Assembly (NCBI RefSeq): GCF_002288185.1
Contig: NZ_CP016776.1
Location: forward strand, 1,240,001-1,304,000
DNA length: 64,000 nt
Direction: 5' to 3'
Source of the DNA: Candidatus Planktophila vernalis
GTDB lineage: Bacteria > Actinomycetota > Actinomycetes > Nanopelagicales > Nanopelagicaceae
Positions 25,030 to 33,967 of this stretch are shown here, one piece after another (the stretch's first letter is position 1; every line of letters starts with the position of its first letter). A model generated the notes under the pieces. The model searched no databases and was not told the DNA's origin. It worked only from the letters and a program-made list of their open reading frames with translations. A program made the position numbers and the translations under genes.

Positions 25030-26085
25030 CTACTCCGATTGTAGTCTTTCAATTCCCAGCCGGATTAATTCCATATTGACGGGATCTAAAGGTGTGCCAG
25101 GAAAAACTACTGGAAAATATCTCTGCCTTCGAATATCTGTGATTCTTGGTCCTAGCTCTGTCCAGTAATTTTCATTCACAATATCCAGTAAACTCGCGCC
25201 TTCTGGCATGAATATAGAATTTACATGTGCTGAACCATGAACGCCAGCAAAATTCTTCGTTTCCGCTAGCAACTTTATTTCATCCATAAAATTCAATTCC
25301 TCAAGAGCAACTACTTCGAATCCACTCTTTTGAAACTCCAATTCAATTAATTTCTCATTTCTTGGGGACCTCTTCGTGTTGCGACGACTTGCATAAACGG
25401 AATTTGTTGGTAAGTCAAAACCTAAAACTGCTTTAAATTGTGGAAGGTTTCGAATTTCTTCTACGTCTTTCGGATGCATCCAACCTGAGTCTTGCGACTT
25501 AGACACAAACAACAAATTCTTAACTCTTACGGGTCCTTCAAGTTCAATACAGTCTTTATCGATTATTGAAAGAAAGTCTCTAACATATTTTGGTGCAGAT
25601 TTGCTGACAAGAATCTTTGCATTTGGATAATTTGATATCAAATGAACTATCGATCCGAGATCTTCTGCAAGCCAGTGACCATAAGCATTTGATGTGATCA
25701 AAATTGATTCACCAACATCAATTACCTTGGTTATATGTTTCGGCATCCATGGGAAGGAATAGTAAAGTTGATACAAAGGCCAAACGGTTGATTCTGCAAG
25801 GAGTGATCCGCTTAAATCATATACTAATCCTTGAACAGGTTCGATTACTGCCTCGCGAAGGCAGTACACATTTCGTGCGTTAAAGTAGTGGCCAACAATA
25901 TTCCCATTTCGATGGTCAAATGATGATATTGACGTCCCTTCAGAGTAAGTACCAAGGAATTCACTACTTAAGGAACAAGGCTTCTCGTCTCTAATGAGAT
26001 AGGTTGATGAAAAACTTCCCCCCGATATTAGCCTTGCCAAATTTCTGCGAAACCCTAGTTTAAATCGTAAGGCCGATTGATTCAT
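25030..26085 (-). CDS. Family 61 glycosyltransferase (DUF563)
   Basis: 351 residues. The GT61 (DUF563) C-terminal signature is clear: VYASRRNTKRSPRNEKLIE, FEVVALEELNFMDEIKLLA, FAGVHGSAHVNSIFMPEGAS and LLDIVNENYW. It also has the mid-protein NAYGHWLAEDL (H-W-L/D pattern). These enzymes add sugars to surface glycans in bacteria; the donor is unknown. TAAAAT lies 7 nt ahead of the ATG. It is separated by tRNA-Lys from the glycosyltransferase pair to the left. Confidence 0.85.
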   Translation of the reverse strand: MNQSALRFKLGFRRNLARLISGGSFSSTYLIRDEKPCSLSSEFLGTYSEGTSISSFDHRNGNIVGHYFNARNVYCLREAVIEPVQGLVYDLSGSLLAESTVWPLYQLYYSFPWMPKHITKVIDVGESILITSNAYGHWLAEDLGSIVHLISNYPNAKILVSKSAPKYVRDFLSIIDKDCIELEGPVRVKNLLFVSKSQDSGWMHPKDVEEIRNLPQFKAVLGFDLPTNSVYASRRNTKRSPRNEKLIELEFQKSGFEVVALEELNFMDEIKLLAETKNFAGVHGSAHVNSIFMPEGASLLDIVNENYWTELGPRITDIRRQRYFPVVFPGTPLDPVNMELIRLGIERLQSE

Positions 26086-26092
26086 GAAATAA

Positions 26093-26098
26093 ATTTTA
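26093..26098 (-). promoter_or_regulatory. Putative leaderless -10 of GT61 gene
   Basis: TAAAAT in minus-strand sense, seven bases before the ATG at 26085. Confidence 0.45.
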
Positions 26099-26154
26099 CT
26101 ACCTCTGATCCATAACTTGACTCAATACCTCAAAATTAGTCAAAATTCAACGAT

Positions 26155-26979
26155 TTAACTGAGTGGTGATTTATCTGGCTTGTTGGATCTTTGGCGCATT
26201 CCCAAAAGAATATGTCTAGTCATTTGGAAATTAAAATAGGCTGAAGAAAAGTGTCCTTTTAACAGTGGTCTAAGTGATCTGATGATTGGAATTCGCACCA
26301 AAACATGAAAGTAAATCGGGAGTCGACGAGCTGGGAATTTCTCAATAAATTCAATGTATCCCACTCCATAATTCGTCCATTTCAAAATATTTCTGCTCAT
26401 AGTATCCGGCACAATTCGATATGAAATAACTTTAGAAATTCCTTGCTTCAAACCACGATCCGTAAAAACCTTTGAGCCTTCCGTGTCGCAATGTATATGT
26501 TGTATATTCTCCGGAAGAGCTTGAAGATCTTCTGCACGGTGAATAGCGGGCCTACCGACCATGTTAGTGGATTTCTTTGGTCTAAGACTCTCTTGAAAGT
26601 AGTCATTCCATCCCTTTGTAATCCAATTCGTTCTGTTATAGACGCGCAAACCAGAGCCTAATGATGAATAATTCCCATTTTGCAAGCTAGATAACATCAA
26701 TTCAAGCCAACCCTCAGGAATGCGATCATCCGCATCAACTACGGCGATGTAATCCAGACTTGTATTCAAATAACCCATACGATGCCGAAATCCTTTTGAA
26801 GTATTCGGAAAAACAAATACTTTCGCGCCTAAGCCTCGAGCAAGTTCTACGGTTCTATCCGTCGATCCCTTATCTATCACGAGTATTTCTCTAGGACTAT
26901 TGGCAAGAATTGAATTTATGCAATCGACTATGTTGTCTTCTTCATTGAAAGTAACAATCTGTACAGATACTGGAAGCAT
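26155..26979 (-). CDS. Family 2 glycosyltransferase
   Basis: 274 residues, GT-A fold: VSVQIVTFNEEDNIVDCIN, ILVIDKGSTDRTVELARGLG, YIAVVDADDRIPEGWLELM (DxD) and a basic, aromatic C-terminus likely to touch the membrane. It has its own -10-like hexamer TAGAAT (26986-26991) six bases ahead of the ATG. It probably extends a lipid-linked or surface glycan; donor and acceptor are unknown. Confidence 0.83.
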   Translation of the reverse strand: MLPVSVQIVTFNEEDNIVDCINSILANSPREILVIDKGSTDRTVELARGLGAKVFVFPNTSKGFRHRMGYLNTSLDYIAVVDADDRIPEGWLELMLSSLQNGNYSSLGSGLRVYNRTNWITKGWNDYFQESLRPKKSTNMVGRPAIHRAEDLQALPENIQHIHCDTEGSKVFTDRGLKQGISKVISYRIVPDTMSRNILKWTNYGVGYIEFIEKFPARRLPIYFHVLVRIPIIRSLRPLLKGHFSSAYFNFQMTRHILLGMRQRSNKPDKSPLS

Positions 26980-26985
26980 GAGATA

Positions 26986-26991
26986 ATTCTA
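26986..26991 (-). promoter_or_regulatory. Putative leaderless -10 of GT2 gene
   Basis: TAGAAT in minus-strand sense, ending exactly six bases before the ATG at 26979. Confidence 0.5.
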
Positions 26992-26997
26992 GCATAA

Positions 26998-28611
26998 CTA
27001 ATTCTTTGAAATTTTCTGAAATATCACAGCCGCGAAATAGTCTGAAATTGCCAGCTTGTCCCTAACCTCGAAAACTTCTTTTTTGACTATGACTTCTGCA
27101 CGGCGATCTACGAGAAAGGTATCAATTAAAAAATCAGCATCTTCGATGTTTTCTACAATGACAAAGCGTGAGCTGAATTTTGTATCAATACTCTCCAATG
27201 TCTTTCCCATCGATGAATCGCTGAGTAGAAAAATCTTGATTAATTCCCCGTCGTTGTATTTGGCAAGTCTATGCAATATCTCTTTATTAGCCGTACCCCA
27301 ATAATCTACATCAAACTTAACTTGTACATTTTTGCTAAATTGAGAATTAAAATACAAATTTCCATAAGGATGATATGTGATCATCCAAATTAAATTAGGA
27401 ACTAATGTAAGCAAAACAACAGATATGATTTTTTTGTAATCTAAATGGAACTCTATTTGTATAATCCTAATGCCAGCTAAGCACAAATAGACGAGGGATG
27501 GATAGATGAAGAATAGGTGCCTCCAACTATTGTAGAGACTTGAGTTTAGAACTATTACCGAGGTTAGGGCCAAGAAGAAAATCATAAAATGGAATGTTAC
27601 AAAAGGTACTTTAGGCAAATTCAGGCTCCTGTTTTGTCCTGTTCCAAAATGTATACAACAAATTAGAATCGAGAGCGAAACCAGTATTGTCAGAGAGAGG
27701 GGGTTAGAAACCAAAAACCAACTGAAGAAGTAATGCCAAGGAAGGCTCTCTGAATTAATTATATTTCCCCAATAGTTCATGTCTAAATCCAGGGGATATC
27801 TTGCGAATTTCATAATCGCAATTAGGAAATTCTTTAAGGGGTTGGACCAGAGGAAGGGAAACGTCACAATTGTTAGAGATGAAATTTGGAGAAGGTAGAT
27901 TGTAAAAATATAGCCAAGTTGCTTTATTGATTTCTTCTGCACGACATGTAATGTTTGGAGAGTATAAATGAAGACCAAAATTAAAAGCACGCCAGTCATT
28001 CGCGTGTTGATAGCAAACACGGTAGCTACAGAAACCAAAGATAAATTCACAAGATTTTGCTTCGCTAGATATCTAACTATCGACAAAAAACCTAACATAA
28101 AGGCACACATATGGACAATGTCTTTTGTATTGTAAAAGCTATCGACATATATTCTTGGGTTTAATACAAATAGTAAGAAACATAGAACTCCAAAAAAATG
28201 CCCTCTGAACAATGTGGATGCTTTCTTCGAAAAGAAGTAGATAACGATAATGAAAAAGGTATTATTCAGAAGGTGTCTAGTTTCAAAGATATTTTCTGGC
28301 CGATTAAGTCCGAATAGAATTTCGATTACGATGAGACAGATTTCATATATTGAACCAAAAATGGAATCTCCGAAATCGAGCAGTTTCGGTATGTTCTCAA
28401 ATTTTGCCAAACTTGAAAAATTCAAGACTTCCTCATAAATAAATTTTGAATTTACCAAACCGATTAATCTCTGTTGTCTTTCATCCGTTGAAATGCCATA
28501 GTCTTTGTAGGTAAGCAGGCCTACAATTAGAGCGATGAACGTGATTACCTCGAGGGAATACTTAAATTTCCATTTATTTAAAGTGATTTCTCTAATTCTA
28601 AGATTAGGCAT
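26998..28611 (-). CDS. GT-C type membrane glycosyltransferase (PMT/ArnT-like)
   Basis: A 537-residue polytopic protein with about 10-12 spans. After the first span comes the loop YKDYGISTDERQQRLIGLVN, whose acidic STDE fits the catalytic Asp-Glu loop of GT-C enzymes using polyprenyl-phosphate sugars. The region FVLNPRIYVDSFYNTKDIVH resembles the second conserved loop. The C-terminal soluble part (after about 430) is small. It could glycosylate surface proteins or lipid acceptors. Local composition is very AT-rich, typical of the exchangeable surface genes here. Confidence 0.72.
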   Translation of the reverse strand: MPNLRIREITLNKWKFKYSLEVITFIALIVGLLTYKDYGISTDERQQRLIGLVNSKFIYEEVLNFSSLAKFENIPKLLDFGDSIFGSIYEICLIVIEILFGLNRPENIFETRHLLNNTFFIIVIYFFSKKASTLFRGHFFGVLCFLLFVLNPRIYVDSFYNTKDIVHMCAFMLGFLSIVRYLAKQNLVNLSLVSVATVFAINTRMTGVLLILVFIYTLQTLHVVQKKSIKQLGYIFTIYLLQISSLTIVTFPFLWSNPLKNFLIAIMKFARYPLDLDMNYWGNIINSESLPWHYFFSWFLVSNPLSLTILVSLSILICCIHFGTGQNRSLNLPKVPFVTFHFMIFFLALTSVIVLNSSLYNSWRHLFFIYPSLVYLCLAGIRIIQIEFHLDYKKIISVVLLTLVPNLIWMITYHPYGNLYFNSQFSKNVQVKFDVDYWGTANKEILHRLAKYNDGELIKIFLLSDSSMGKTLESIDTKFSSRFVIVENIEDADFLIDTFLVDRRAEVIVKKEVFEVRDKLAISDYFAAVIFQKISKN

Positions 28612-28617
28612 GTCGAA

Positions 28618-28623
28618 ATCCTA
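28618..28623 (-). promoter_or_regulatory. Putative leaderless -10 of GT-C gene
   Basis: TAGGAT in minus-strand sense, six bases before the ATG at 28611. Confidence 0.5.
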
Positions 28624-28664
28624 CATTTTATGTTATGGCTTTTATCCCAAATTTTGCTAGAGTT

Positions 28665-29633
28665 CTACTTATAGTTCGAGGCGCGCTTTAATCGGTCACG
28701 AATCGCGGTTGCTATTCCTTCTCCGGGTGGTTGATTCACAACAACGGTTTGTAACCCTTGTTCATCGGCTGCACGAAGCGCTGCATATAAAACCCGCCCA
28801 AACTCATCATCACTTTTCGGCGCAGCCAATCGCACAACTCCATCAGGTGTTGCCACATCTGACATTGCTATAAACCCTTGACCTGCGAGGGGGGATTGAT
28901 CCAAAACAACTGTTGCCGCCGGCGCATAGTGACTATCTAAGGAACCACTGACTCGAATATCGGATTTATCCATATCTTCTTCAATGGTGTCTAACCCAGT
29001 TGCCCCAGCAATCATCGCAACAGTCACCGCACCTGGACGCAAGATCCTCGGCAAATCACCAGTGCAATCAATAATCGTTGATTCAACACCGACATCACAC
29101 GCCCCACCATCAAGAATCAAATCATCATCGGCCAAGTAATCACTTAACTCATCTAACACGGCTTTCGGAGTTGTAGGTGAAACTTTTCCAAAGCGATTAG
29201 CACTGGGAGCAGCAACTCCCGAACCACCAATACGCGCAAATGCTTCTAACAAACCCAATGCAACTGGATGATTCGGAACACGCACACCGACTGTGTCCTG
29301 TCCTCCCGTTACAAAATCTGCAGCTAACCGCGAGCGATGAACCACCAAAGTCATTGGCCCTGGCCAAAAAGATCGAGCAAGTGCAATTGCATACTCAGGA
29401 ACATCACTTGCCCACTCACCCATGCGATCCATAGATGCAATATGAACGATTAAAGGATGATCGTTAGGTCGTCCCTTGACTGAATAAATCCTTGAAACAG
29501 CCTTTGAATTAGAAGCATCTGCCCCAAGGCCATAAACAGTCTCAGTAGGAAAGGCCACTAAATCCCCTGCTTTTAAGTGCGCAGCAGCATCGAGCATGGC
29601 ATCTGCCGTGCAGTTAGATAGGAATTGGCTCAC
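28665..29633 (-). CDS. Threonylcarbamoyl-AMP synthase (Sua5/TsaC)
   Basis: A 322-residue enzyme that makes threonylcarbamoyl-AMP from threonine, bicarbonate and ATP for the t6A37 modification of ANN-decoding tRNAs. The YrdC domain (1-205) shows LVAFPTETVYGLGADASN, YSVKGRPNDHPLIVHI, SFWPGPMTLV, GVRVPNHPVA and APSANRFGKVSPT. The extra C-terminal domain of about 100 residues makes it the longer Sua5 form. A core gene: here the AT-rich surface patch to the left ends. It starts with GTG. Confidence 0.92.
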   Translation of the reverse strand: MSQFLSNCTADAMLDAAAHLKAGDLVAFPTETVYGLGADASNSKAVSRIYSVKGRPNDHPLIVHIASMDRMGEWASDVPEYAIALARSFWPGPMTLVVHRSRLAADFVTGGQDTVGVRVPNHPVALGLLEAFARIGGSGVAAPSANRFGKVSPTTPKAVLDELSDYLADDDLILDGGACDVGVESTIIDCTGDLPRILRPGAVTVAMIAGATGLDTIEEDMDKSDIRVSGSLDSHYAPAATVVLDQSPLAGQGFIAMSDVATPDGVVRLAAPKSDDEFGRVLYAALRAADEQGLQTVVVNQPPGEGIATAIRDRLKRASNYK

Positions 29634-29701
29634 CCTCTAATTCTCTCACTTTTCTCAGCATTAATTAACGCTAATGCAAGCCATTGAGGGATAATAGAGA
29701 C

Positions 29702-30427
29702 ATGAAACTAAAACTATTTCGCATAATCGCATCCATTATTACCGTCTCTGCAGTGGCAGGAGTTGTTGCCCTGGCTATCCCGGCAAATGGTGCTGACACC
29801 ACCAATACCCGCTACATCACTGTCACAGGCGTTGGCACAATCTCAGTTGTCCCTGATGCAGTTCGCTTTAATGCAACAGTCTCATCCCTAGCATCAACAA
29901 ATGCTGCTGCACTCTCTTCAGCTAGTAAATCAGCAGCAGCTGTGCGCGCAGCGCTAAAAGATAAGGGCATTGCCCTTAAAGACATCCGCTCAGCAAACAT
30001 CTCTGTCTATCCTGAATACAACTGGACACAAGAAGCTGGCACAAAGATCACCGGCTACCGTGCATCACAATCATTTGATGTTCTTGTAAGAAAAGCATCT
30101 GATGCTGGCACAATCATTGAAGCAGTCGTCACCGCAGGTGGCGACAAAGTCCAACTTGGTGGAGTTATCCCAACTACTCTCAACCCAGCGATTGCAACTG
30201 AAGAAGCACGAGCAGCTGCAGTTGCTAATGCAAAATCTAAAGCCTCTTCCTATGCAAAGCTTCTAGGAACAAGCATCGGTAAAGTCCTTTTTCTTGAAGA
30301 GCAATCTTCACCTATCTACTCATCACCATTTCCAATGGCAAAGGCCGAAGCAGACTCAGCTGTTCAGATCGATCTAGGTGAGCAAGATGTAACAGTGACA
30401 ATTACTGTGCGTTGGGCGCTCAATTAA
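29702..30427 (+). CDS. Secreted SIMPL-domain (DUF541) protein
   Basis: About 241 residues: a signal peptide (MKLKLFRIIASIITVSAVAG, cleavage after NGA) and a SIMPL/DUF541 domain with ITVTGVGTISVVPDAVRFNA, DIRSANISVYPEYNWTQE, GYRASQSFDVLVRKASDAG and the end VQIDLGEQDVTVTITVRWAL. These are oligomeric periplasmic or extracellular proteins of unclear stress-related function. The ATG at 29702 is preferred over an in-frame TTG at 29684; GATAAT lies six bases before it. Confidence 0.87.
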   Translation: MKLKLFRIIASIITVSAVAGVVALAIPANGADTTNTRYITVTGVGTISVVPDAVRFNATVSSLASTNAAALSSASKSAAAVRAALKDKGIALKDIRSANISVYPEYNWTQEAGTKITGYRASQSFDVLVRKASDAGTIIEAVVTAGGDKVQLGGVIPTTLNPAIATEEARAAAVANAKSKASSYAKLLGTSIGKVLFLEEQSSPIYSSPFPMAKAEADSAVQIDLGEQDVTVTITVRWALN

Positions 30428-30458
30428 TAGGTAATTAAGCACAATAATCGCGGTTTGG

Positions 30459-30480
30459 TTACCCGCCTTTAGGCGGGTAA
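30459..30480 (+). terminator. Hairpin after the SIMPL gene / before tRNA-Glu
   Basis: A perfect 9-bp stem TTACCCGCC/GGCGGGTAA with a TTTA loop, extendable by an imperfect GGTTTGG/CCAAGCC outer stem. There is no following U-run, so termination is likely but not certain. Confidence 0.5.
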
Positions 30481-30499
30481 GATTGCCAAGCCTTGAAAC

Positions 30500-30572
30500 G
30501 TCCCCATCGTCTAGGGGCCTAGGACATCGCCCTTTCACGGCGGTAACACGGGTTCGAATCCCGTTGGGGGCA
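30500..30572 (+). tRNA. tRNA-Glu (anticodon TTC)
   Basis: A 73-nt cloverleaf: acceptor GTCCCCA/TGGGGGC, anticodon loop CTTTCAC, T-arm ACGGG TTCGAAT CCCGT, discriminator A. CCA is not encoded. First of three clustered tRNAs. Confidence 0.95.
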
Positions 30573-30638
30573 CGCACGAAATGTAGTAACGGCTTTAAGG
30601 TGACATAAGAGCCACTTATGTTTATGAGTTTCACTTAA

Positions 30639-30712
30639 GGCCCGGTAGCGCAGTTGGTTAGCGCGCCGCCCTGTCACGGCGGAGGTCGCGGGTTCAAGTC
30701 CCGTCCGGGTCG
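30639..30712 (+). tRNA. tRNA-Asp (anticodon GTC)
   Basis: A 74-nt cloverleaf: acceptor GGCCCGG/CCGGGTC, anticodon stem CCGCC/GGCGG with loop CTGTCAC, T-loop TTCAAGT, discriminator G. Confidence 0.95.
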
Positions 30713-30764
30713 CAAAGGTTTTGGTGTCGTATGCCTTTAGGTGAATGACATTAGAACCTTGTTT

Positions 30765-30838
30765 GGCTTGGTAGCTCAGTTGGTACGAGCGAACGACTGA
30801 AAATCGTTAGGTCGCCGGTTCGATCCCGGCCCAAGCCA
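30765..30838 (+). tRNA. tRNA-Phe (anticodon GAA)
   Basis: A 74-nt cloverleaf: acceptor GGCTTGG/CCAAGCC, anticodon stem AACGA/TCGTT with loop CTGAAAA, T-arm GCCGG TTCGATC CCGGC, discriminator A. It forms the left border of the polysaccharide island. Confidence 0.95.
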
Positions 30839-30931
30839 CACTTATTCAATTCTTGGCACTCCCAATTGAGTAATTAAACTAAAGACCAATCAGTGAAAGC
30901 AACTAATGAGTAATCTTAAAGCAATCGTCTG

Positions 30932-30958
30932 TTGAATCTCACCTTTGCAAAGTATAGT
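30932..30958 (+). promoter_or_regulatory. Promoter of the first island gene (rfbG), leaderless
   Basis: -35 like TTGAAT (30932-30937), 15-nt spacer, -10 TATAGT (30953-30958), six bases before the ATG at 30965. Confidence 0.55.
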
Positions 30959-30964
30959 TAATTT

Positions 30965-32035
30965 ATGCTCAGTGAAGACTTGCGAGGTCTTGAAAAACTC
31001 AATGGGCCTGTTTTGATAACAGGACATACCGGTTTTAAAGGAACTTGGCTTACTTTCTTGTTAGAAAAATTGGGTGTTCCGAGCATTGGCTTCTCTTTGC
31101 CTCCTGAAAGAGATTCACTCTTCTCTCGAATTCATAATTCTAAGGAGCCAACAGGAGAGTATGGCGATATTCGAAATCCCCATGCTTTGCAAACTATTTT
31201 TAACAAACAAAGGCCTTCAGCGGTGATACATCTAGCTGCACAACCTTTGGTTTTAAGGTCATTCACAATGCCGATTGAGACATTTGAAACTAACTCAATG
31301 GGAACTGCCAATCTTTTGAAGGTAGCGAGTGAGTTCAGTTCTGTGAAAAGCATGATTATTGCTACAACGGATAAGGTTTATGACAACGACGAAAGTGGAA
31401 AGTTCTTTAAAGAAAGCGACCCCCTAAGAGGGAAAGATCCCTACAGCGCAAGCAAGGTTGCTGCCGAGGCAGCTGTAGATGCATGGAGGGAAATTTCAAA
31501 ACTAAATGGCGGACCAAAGATTACTTCCGTTCGCGCAGGAAACGTAATCGGTGGTGGAGACTGGGCTGAAAATCGATTGCTTCCTGATGCTATTCGATCT
31601 TTTTCAAAACTAGAAAGCTTGATTGTAAGGAACCCCAATAGCGTTAGACCTTGGCAACATGTTCTTGATCCATTAATTGGGTATCTGAAAGTGCTCTCTC
31701 GCTCACTTCATGAGGAAGAATTCGACGTAAGAGCTGTAAATTTCAGTCCTAAGGAGTCAGGTCTAAGTGTGCGCAAAGTTGTCGAGGTTGCCGAGCAGAG
31801 TTGGCCTCAGAGAACCTCTGTTGACTTTGGTCAAGAGGAATCCAATATGAAAAAAGAATCAGCGATTTTAAATTTAGATTCAAGTTTTGCTGAACGAGAA
31901 TTCGGTTGGATACCGAAATGGAGTCAAGAAGAAGCGGTTATATCCACTGTCTTGTGGTGGCATGATCACTTACTCAATGATATCGATGCTAAAACACTAT
32001 GCCAGAGAAATATAGAAGAATTGCTCGAAGAATGA
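30965..32035 (+). CDS. rfbG: CDP-glucose 4,6-dehydratase
   Basis: A 356-residue extended SDR. The family-specific start VLITGHTGFKGTWLTFLLEKLG (NAD Rossmann motif with the typical HTGFKG), IIATTDKVYDND, the catalytic Tyr-Lys in DPYSASKVAAEAA and RAGNVIGGGDWAENRLLPD are diagnostic of CDP-glucose 4,6-dehydratases. It makes CDP-4-keto-6-deoxyglucose, the substrate of RfbH. The partner genes rfbF and rfbH lie about 17 kb away in the same island. Its TGA overlaps the following epimerase ATG (ATGA). Confidence 0.9.
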   Translation: MLSEDLRGLEKLNGPVLITGHTGFKGTWLTFLLEKLGVPSIGFSLPPERDSLFSRIHNSKEPTGEYGDIRNPHALQTIFNKQRPSAVIHLAAQPLVLRSFTMPIETFETNSMGTANLLKVASEFSSVKSMIIATTDKVYDNDESGKFFKESDPLRGKDPYSASKVAAEAAVDAWREISKLNGGPKITSVRAGNVIGGGDWAENRLLPDAIRSFSKLESLIVRNPNSVRPWQHVLDPLIGYLKVLSRSLHEEEFDVRAVNFSPKESGLSVRKVVEVAEQSWPQRTSVDFGQEESNMKKESAILNLDSSFAEREFGWIPKWSQEEAVISTVLWWHDHLLNDIDAKTLCQRNIEELLEE

Positions 32036-32973
32036 ATTGGCTTATCACTGGTGGGGCTGGATATATAGGTTCGCACATTGCAGAGCTTTTTCAACAAGAA
32101 GGTCTTAATTACTACTGTTACGACAATCTTAGTACTGGAGATCCAGCCCGAATTTCCGATAGTGAAAGGTTGATCATTGGTGATATTCATGATGAAGTTA
32201 AGCTAGAGAGAATCATCAATAAAATGGAAGTTTCGGGCGTAATACACTTGGCAGCAAAAAAATCTGTTGAAGAGTCAAGAGAAAAACCAATCCTATATGA
32301 GAAAACAAACTTTGAAGCAACTGAAAGAATCTTAGATATATGTAGTAGAAATGGTGTCTCCCAATTTATTTTTTCTTCCACGGCAGCTGTTTACGGCGAG
32401 AGTAAATCAGGGTTTGTTTCTGAAGATGCAGAGCTTCACCCCATATCTACCTATGGTGTCACTAAAATGAAAGCTGAGAGTGTTCTTACTTCATACATTA
32501 GCCGGGGACTTATCCAGGGTGTGTCCCTTCGTTACTTCAACGTCATTGGGCAAGCTAGTGCGGCCCTGAAAGACAATTCAAGTGATAACTTGGTTCCAAG
32601 AGTGCTCACAGCAGCACGCCAACACTTAAAGCCGCAAATCTATGGAAATGACTATCCAACATCAGACAGAACCTGCATTCGAGACTATGTAGATGTCAGA
32701 GATATCGCGAGATTGCACCTACGGCTTTGTAGAGATTTTGATGGTCCTAAACTACCTCCCGCTCTTAATGTGGGCACCGGTGTTGGGGTCTCCGTACTTG
32801 AGGTGATGCAATCGATTTACTCGAGAATGGGATTGTCCTTGAATCCAGAAGTTCTGCCAAGACGCCAGGGAGATCCTGCGACACTTGTAGCTGAAATTGG
32901 AAAGTTAAAGGAAAAAATAGGCTTCGTTACAAAATTTGATTTCGAAAGTTCTATAGAAAGCCTCCTCCATTGA
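32032..32973 (+). CDS. UDP-glucose 4-epimerase-like SDR (GalE family)
   Basis: About 313 residues: NWLITGGAGYIGSHIAELF (NAD motif), VIHLAAKKSVEESREKPILY, FSSTAAVYGESKSGFVSE, the catalytic Tyr-Lys in HPISTYGVTKMKAE, and LRYFNVIGQASAAL. The DYVDVRDIARLHL motif and the N-terminal pattern match GalE. It interconverts UDP-Glc/UDP-Gal or the N-acetyl forms. The ATG at 32032 is fixed by the 4-nt overlap with rfbG; an upstream in-frame start would add a tail inside rfbG. Confidence 0.87.
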   Translation: MNWLITGGAGYIGSHIAELFQQEGLNYYCYDNLSTGDPARISDSERLIIGDIHDEVKLERIINKMEVSGVIHLAAKKSVEESREKPILYEKTNFEATERILDICSRNGVSQFIFSSTAAVYGESKSGFVSEDAELHPISTYGVTKMKAESVLTSYISRGLIQGVSLRYFNVIGQASAALKDNSSDNLVPRVLTAARQHLKPQIYGNDYPTSDRTCIRDYVDVRDIARLHLRLCRDFDGPKLPPALNVGTGVGVSVLEVMQSIYSRMGLSLNPEVLPRRQGDPATLVAEIGKLKEKIGFVTKFDFESSIESLLH

Positions 32974-32992
32974 GGCGTAGCCGGAGTATTTA

Positions 32993-33967
32993 ATGTCAAA
33001 AATTGCAAACATCCAAGTTATGCGAGGGATGGCCGCCCTCGCGGTGACCTTCTTCCATATAGCGGGGACGCAGAGAAAGGAAGGGTTCGATACTTGGATT
33101 TTCTCTCCATTTAGAAATTGGGGTAGTTGGGGAGTCGATCTATTCTTCATTATTTCTGGATACGTCATGGCGGTTTCACTAGGCCAAAACTTACAAACCT
33201 CCACCCAGTTTCTTCTGAAAAGATTCATTCGAATCTATCCCTTGTATTTTTTCTTAACTGTTTTGTTTTGCTTGATATCGATCATTACTCCTAAGCTTTT
33301 TTCCAACTTTTCTTTAGAATTTGATTGGTTACTAGCTTCACTTACCATGACCTCTGGTTTTTTGGGTTTTGGGGAGCCTATTTTGGGACAGGGTTGGACT
33401 CTGGAATTTGAAGCTCTCTTCTACATCCTGATTGGTCTTGTGATTTTCTTCAGGCAAAGCAAAAGACTTGAGTTGTTAACATTTCTGCTACTGCTAGGTT
33501 TCTGTCTATTCGGAGTCAACACAATAATTTTAGAATTCAGTTTTGGGTTGTTCGTTGCCAAGTTCAGGAGAGAAGTTAAAAAGTTATACCGTTATCGATT
33601 GCTAATCATTTGGTTTGGAATAGCAACCTTGTTGATACAATTAAGATATGGTGTTGAAACGCTACCAAGATTTATCTTAATTGGAATCCCTTGTTTACTG
33701 ATGTTTTTGGGTTTTATTCTAATTACTCCCGCTAAAAATACGGTAATCCTCTATCTTGGTGAGATTTCATACAGTATTTACCTTATCCAATTCTTCATTA
33801 TTCCAGCTTGTTTTAAATTTTTTAAAGAAAGTTCTCAATCTGAGATTATTGCAGATGCCCGTGGAATATTCGCAGTTGCATTGATAATTGGCTCTTCACA
33901 CTTGACACATAAGTTTATTGAAGTTAAAAGTGCTATTTTTTTAAAAACAGTATTTAAATTAATTTAA
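32993..33967 (+). CDS. Acyltransferase 3 family membrane protein
   Basis: A 324-residue polytopic protein of the OafA/AT3 family: IQVMRGMAALAVTFFHIAGT (catalytic-type His in a membrane helix), GSWGVDLFFIISGYVMAVSL and FIRIYPLYFFLTVLFCL. These enzymes O-acetylate exported sugars. It has a GGAG ribosome site. Its 3' end overlaps the convergent glycosyltransferase gene by 14 nt. It is short for the family and lacks an SGNH domain. Confidence 0.87.
   Translation: MSKIANIQVMRGMAALAVTFFHIAGTQRKEGFDTWIFSPFRNWGSWGVDLFFIISGYVMAVSLGQNLQTSTQFLLKRFIRIYPLYFFLTVLFCLISIITPKLFSNFSLEFDWLLASLTMTSGFLGFGEPILGQGWTLEFEALFYILIGLVIFFRQSKRLELLTFLLLLGFCLFGVNTIILEFSFGLFVAKFRREVKKLYRYRLLIIWFGIATLLIQLRYGVETLPRFILIGIPCLLMFLGFILITPAKNTVILYLGEISYSIYLIQFFIIPACFKFFKESSQSEIIADARGIFAVALIIGSSHLTHKFIEVKSAIFLKTVFKLI

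Noticed and set aside
24840-25052. 70-aa minus ORF over tRNA-Lys
   Set aside because: It contains the tRNA-derived IAQSVEQRTFNPWVDGSSPS stretch, a known spurious translation.
30374-30634. 86-aa minus ORF over the SIMPL end and tRNA-Glu
   Set aside because: It includes tRNA antisense sequence (VRAPNGIRTRV type), a common false ORF.
30839-30964. Prophage or island attachment site after tRNA-Phe
   Set aside because: No integrase and no visible second copy of the tRNA 3' end in the window.
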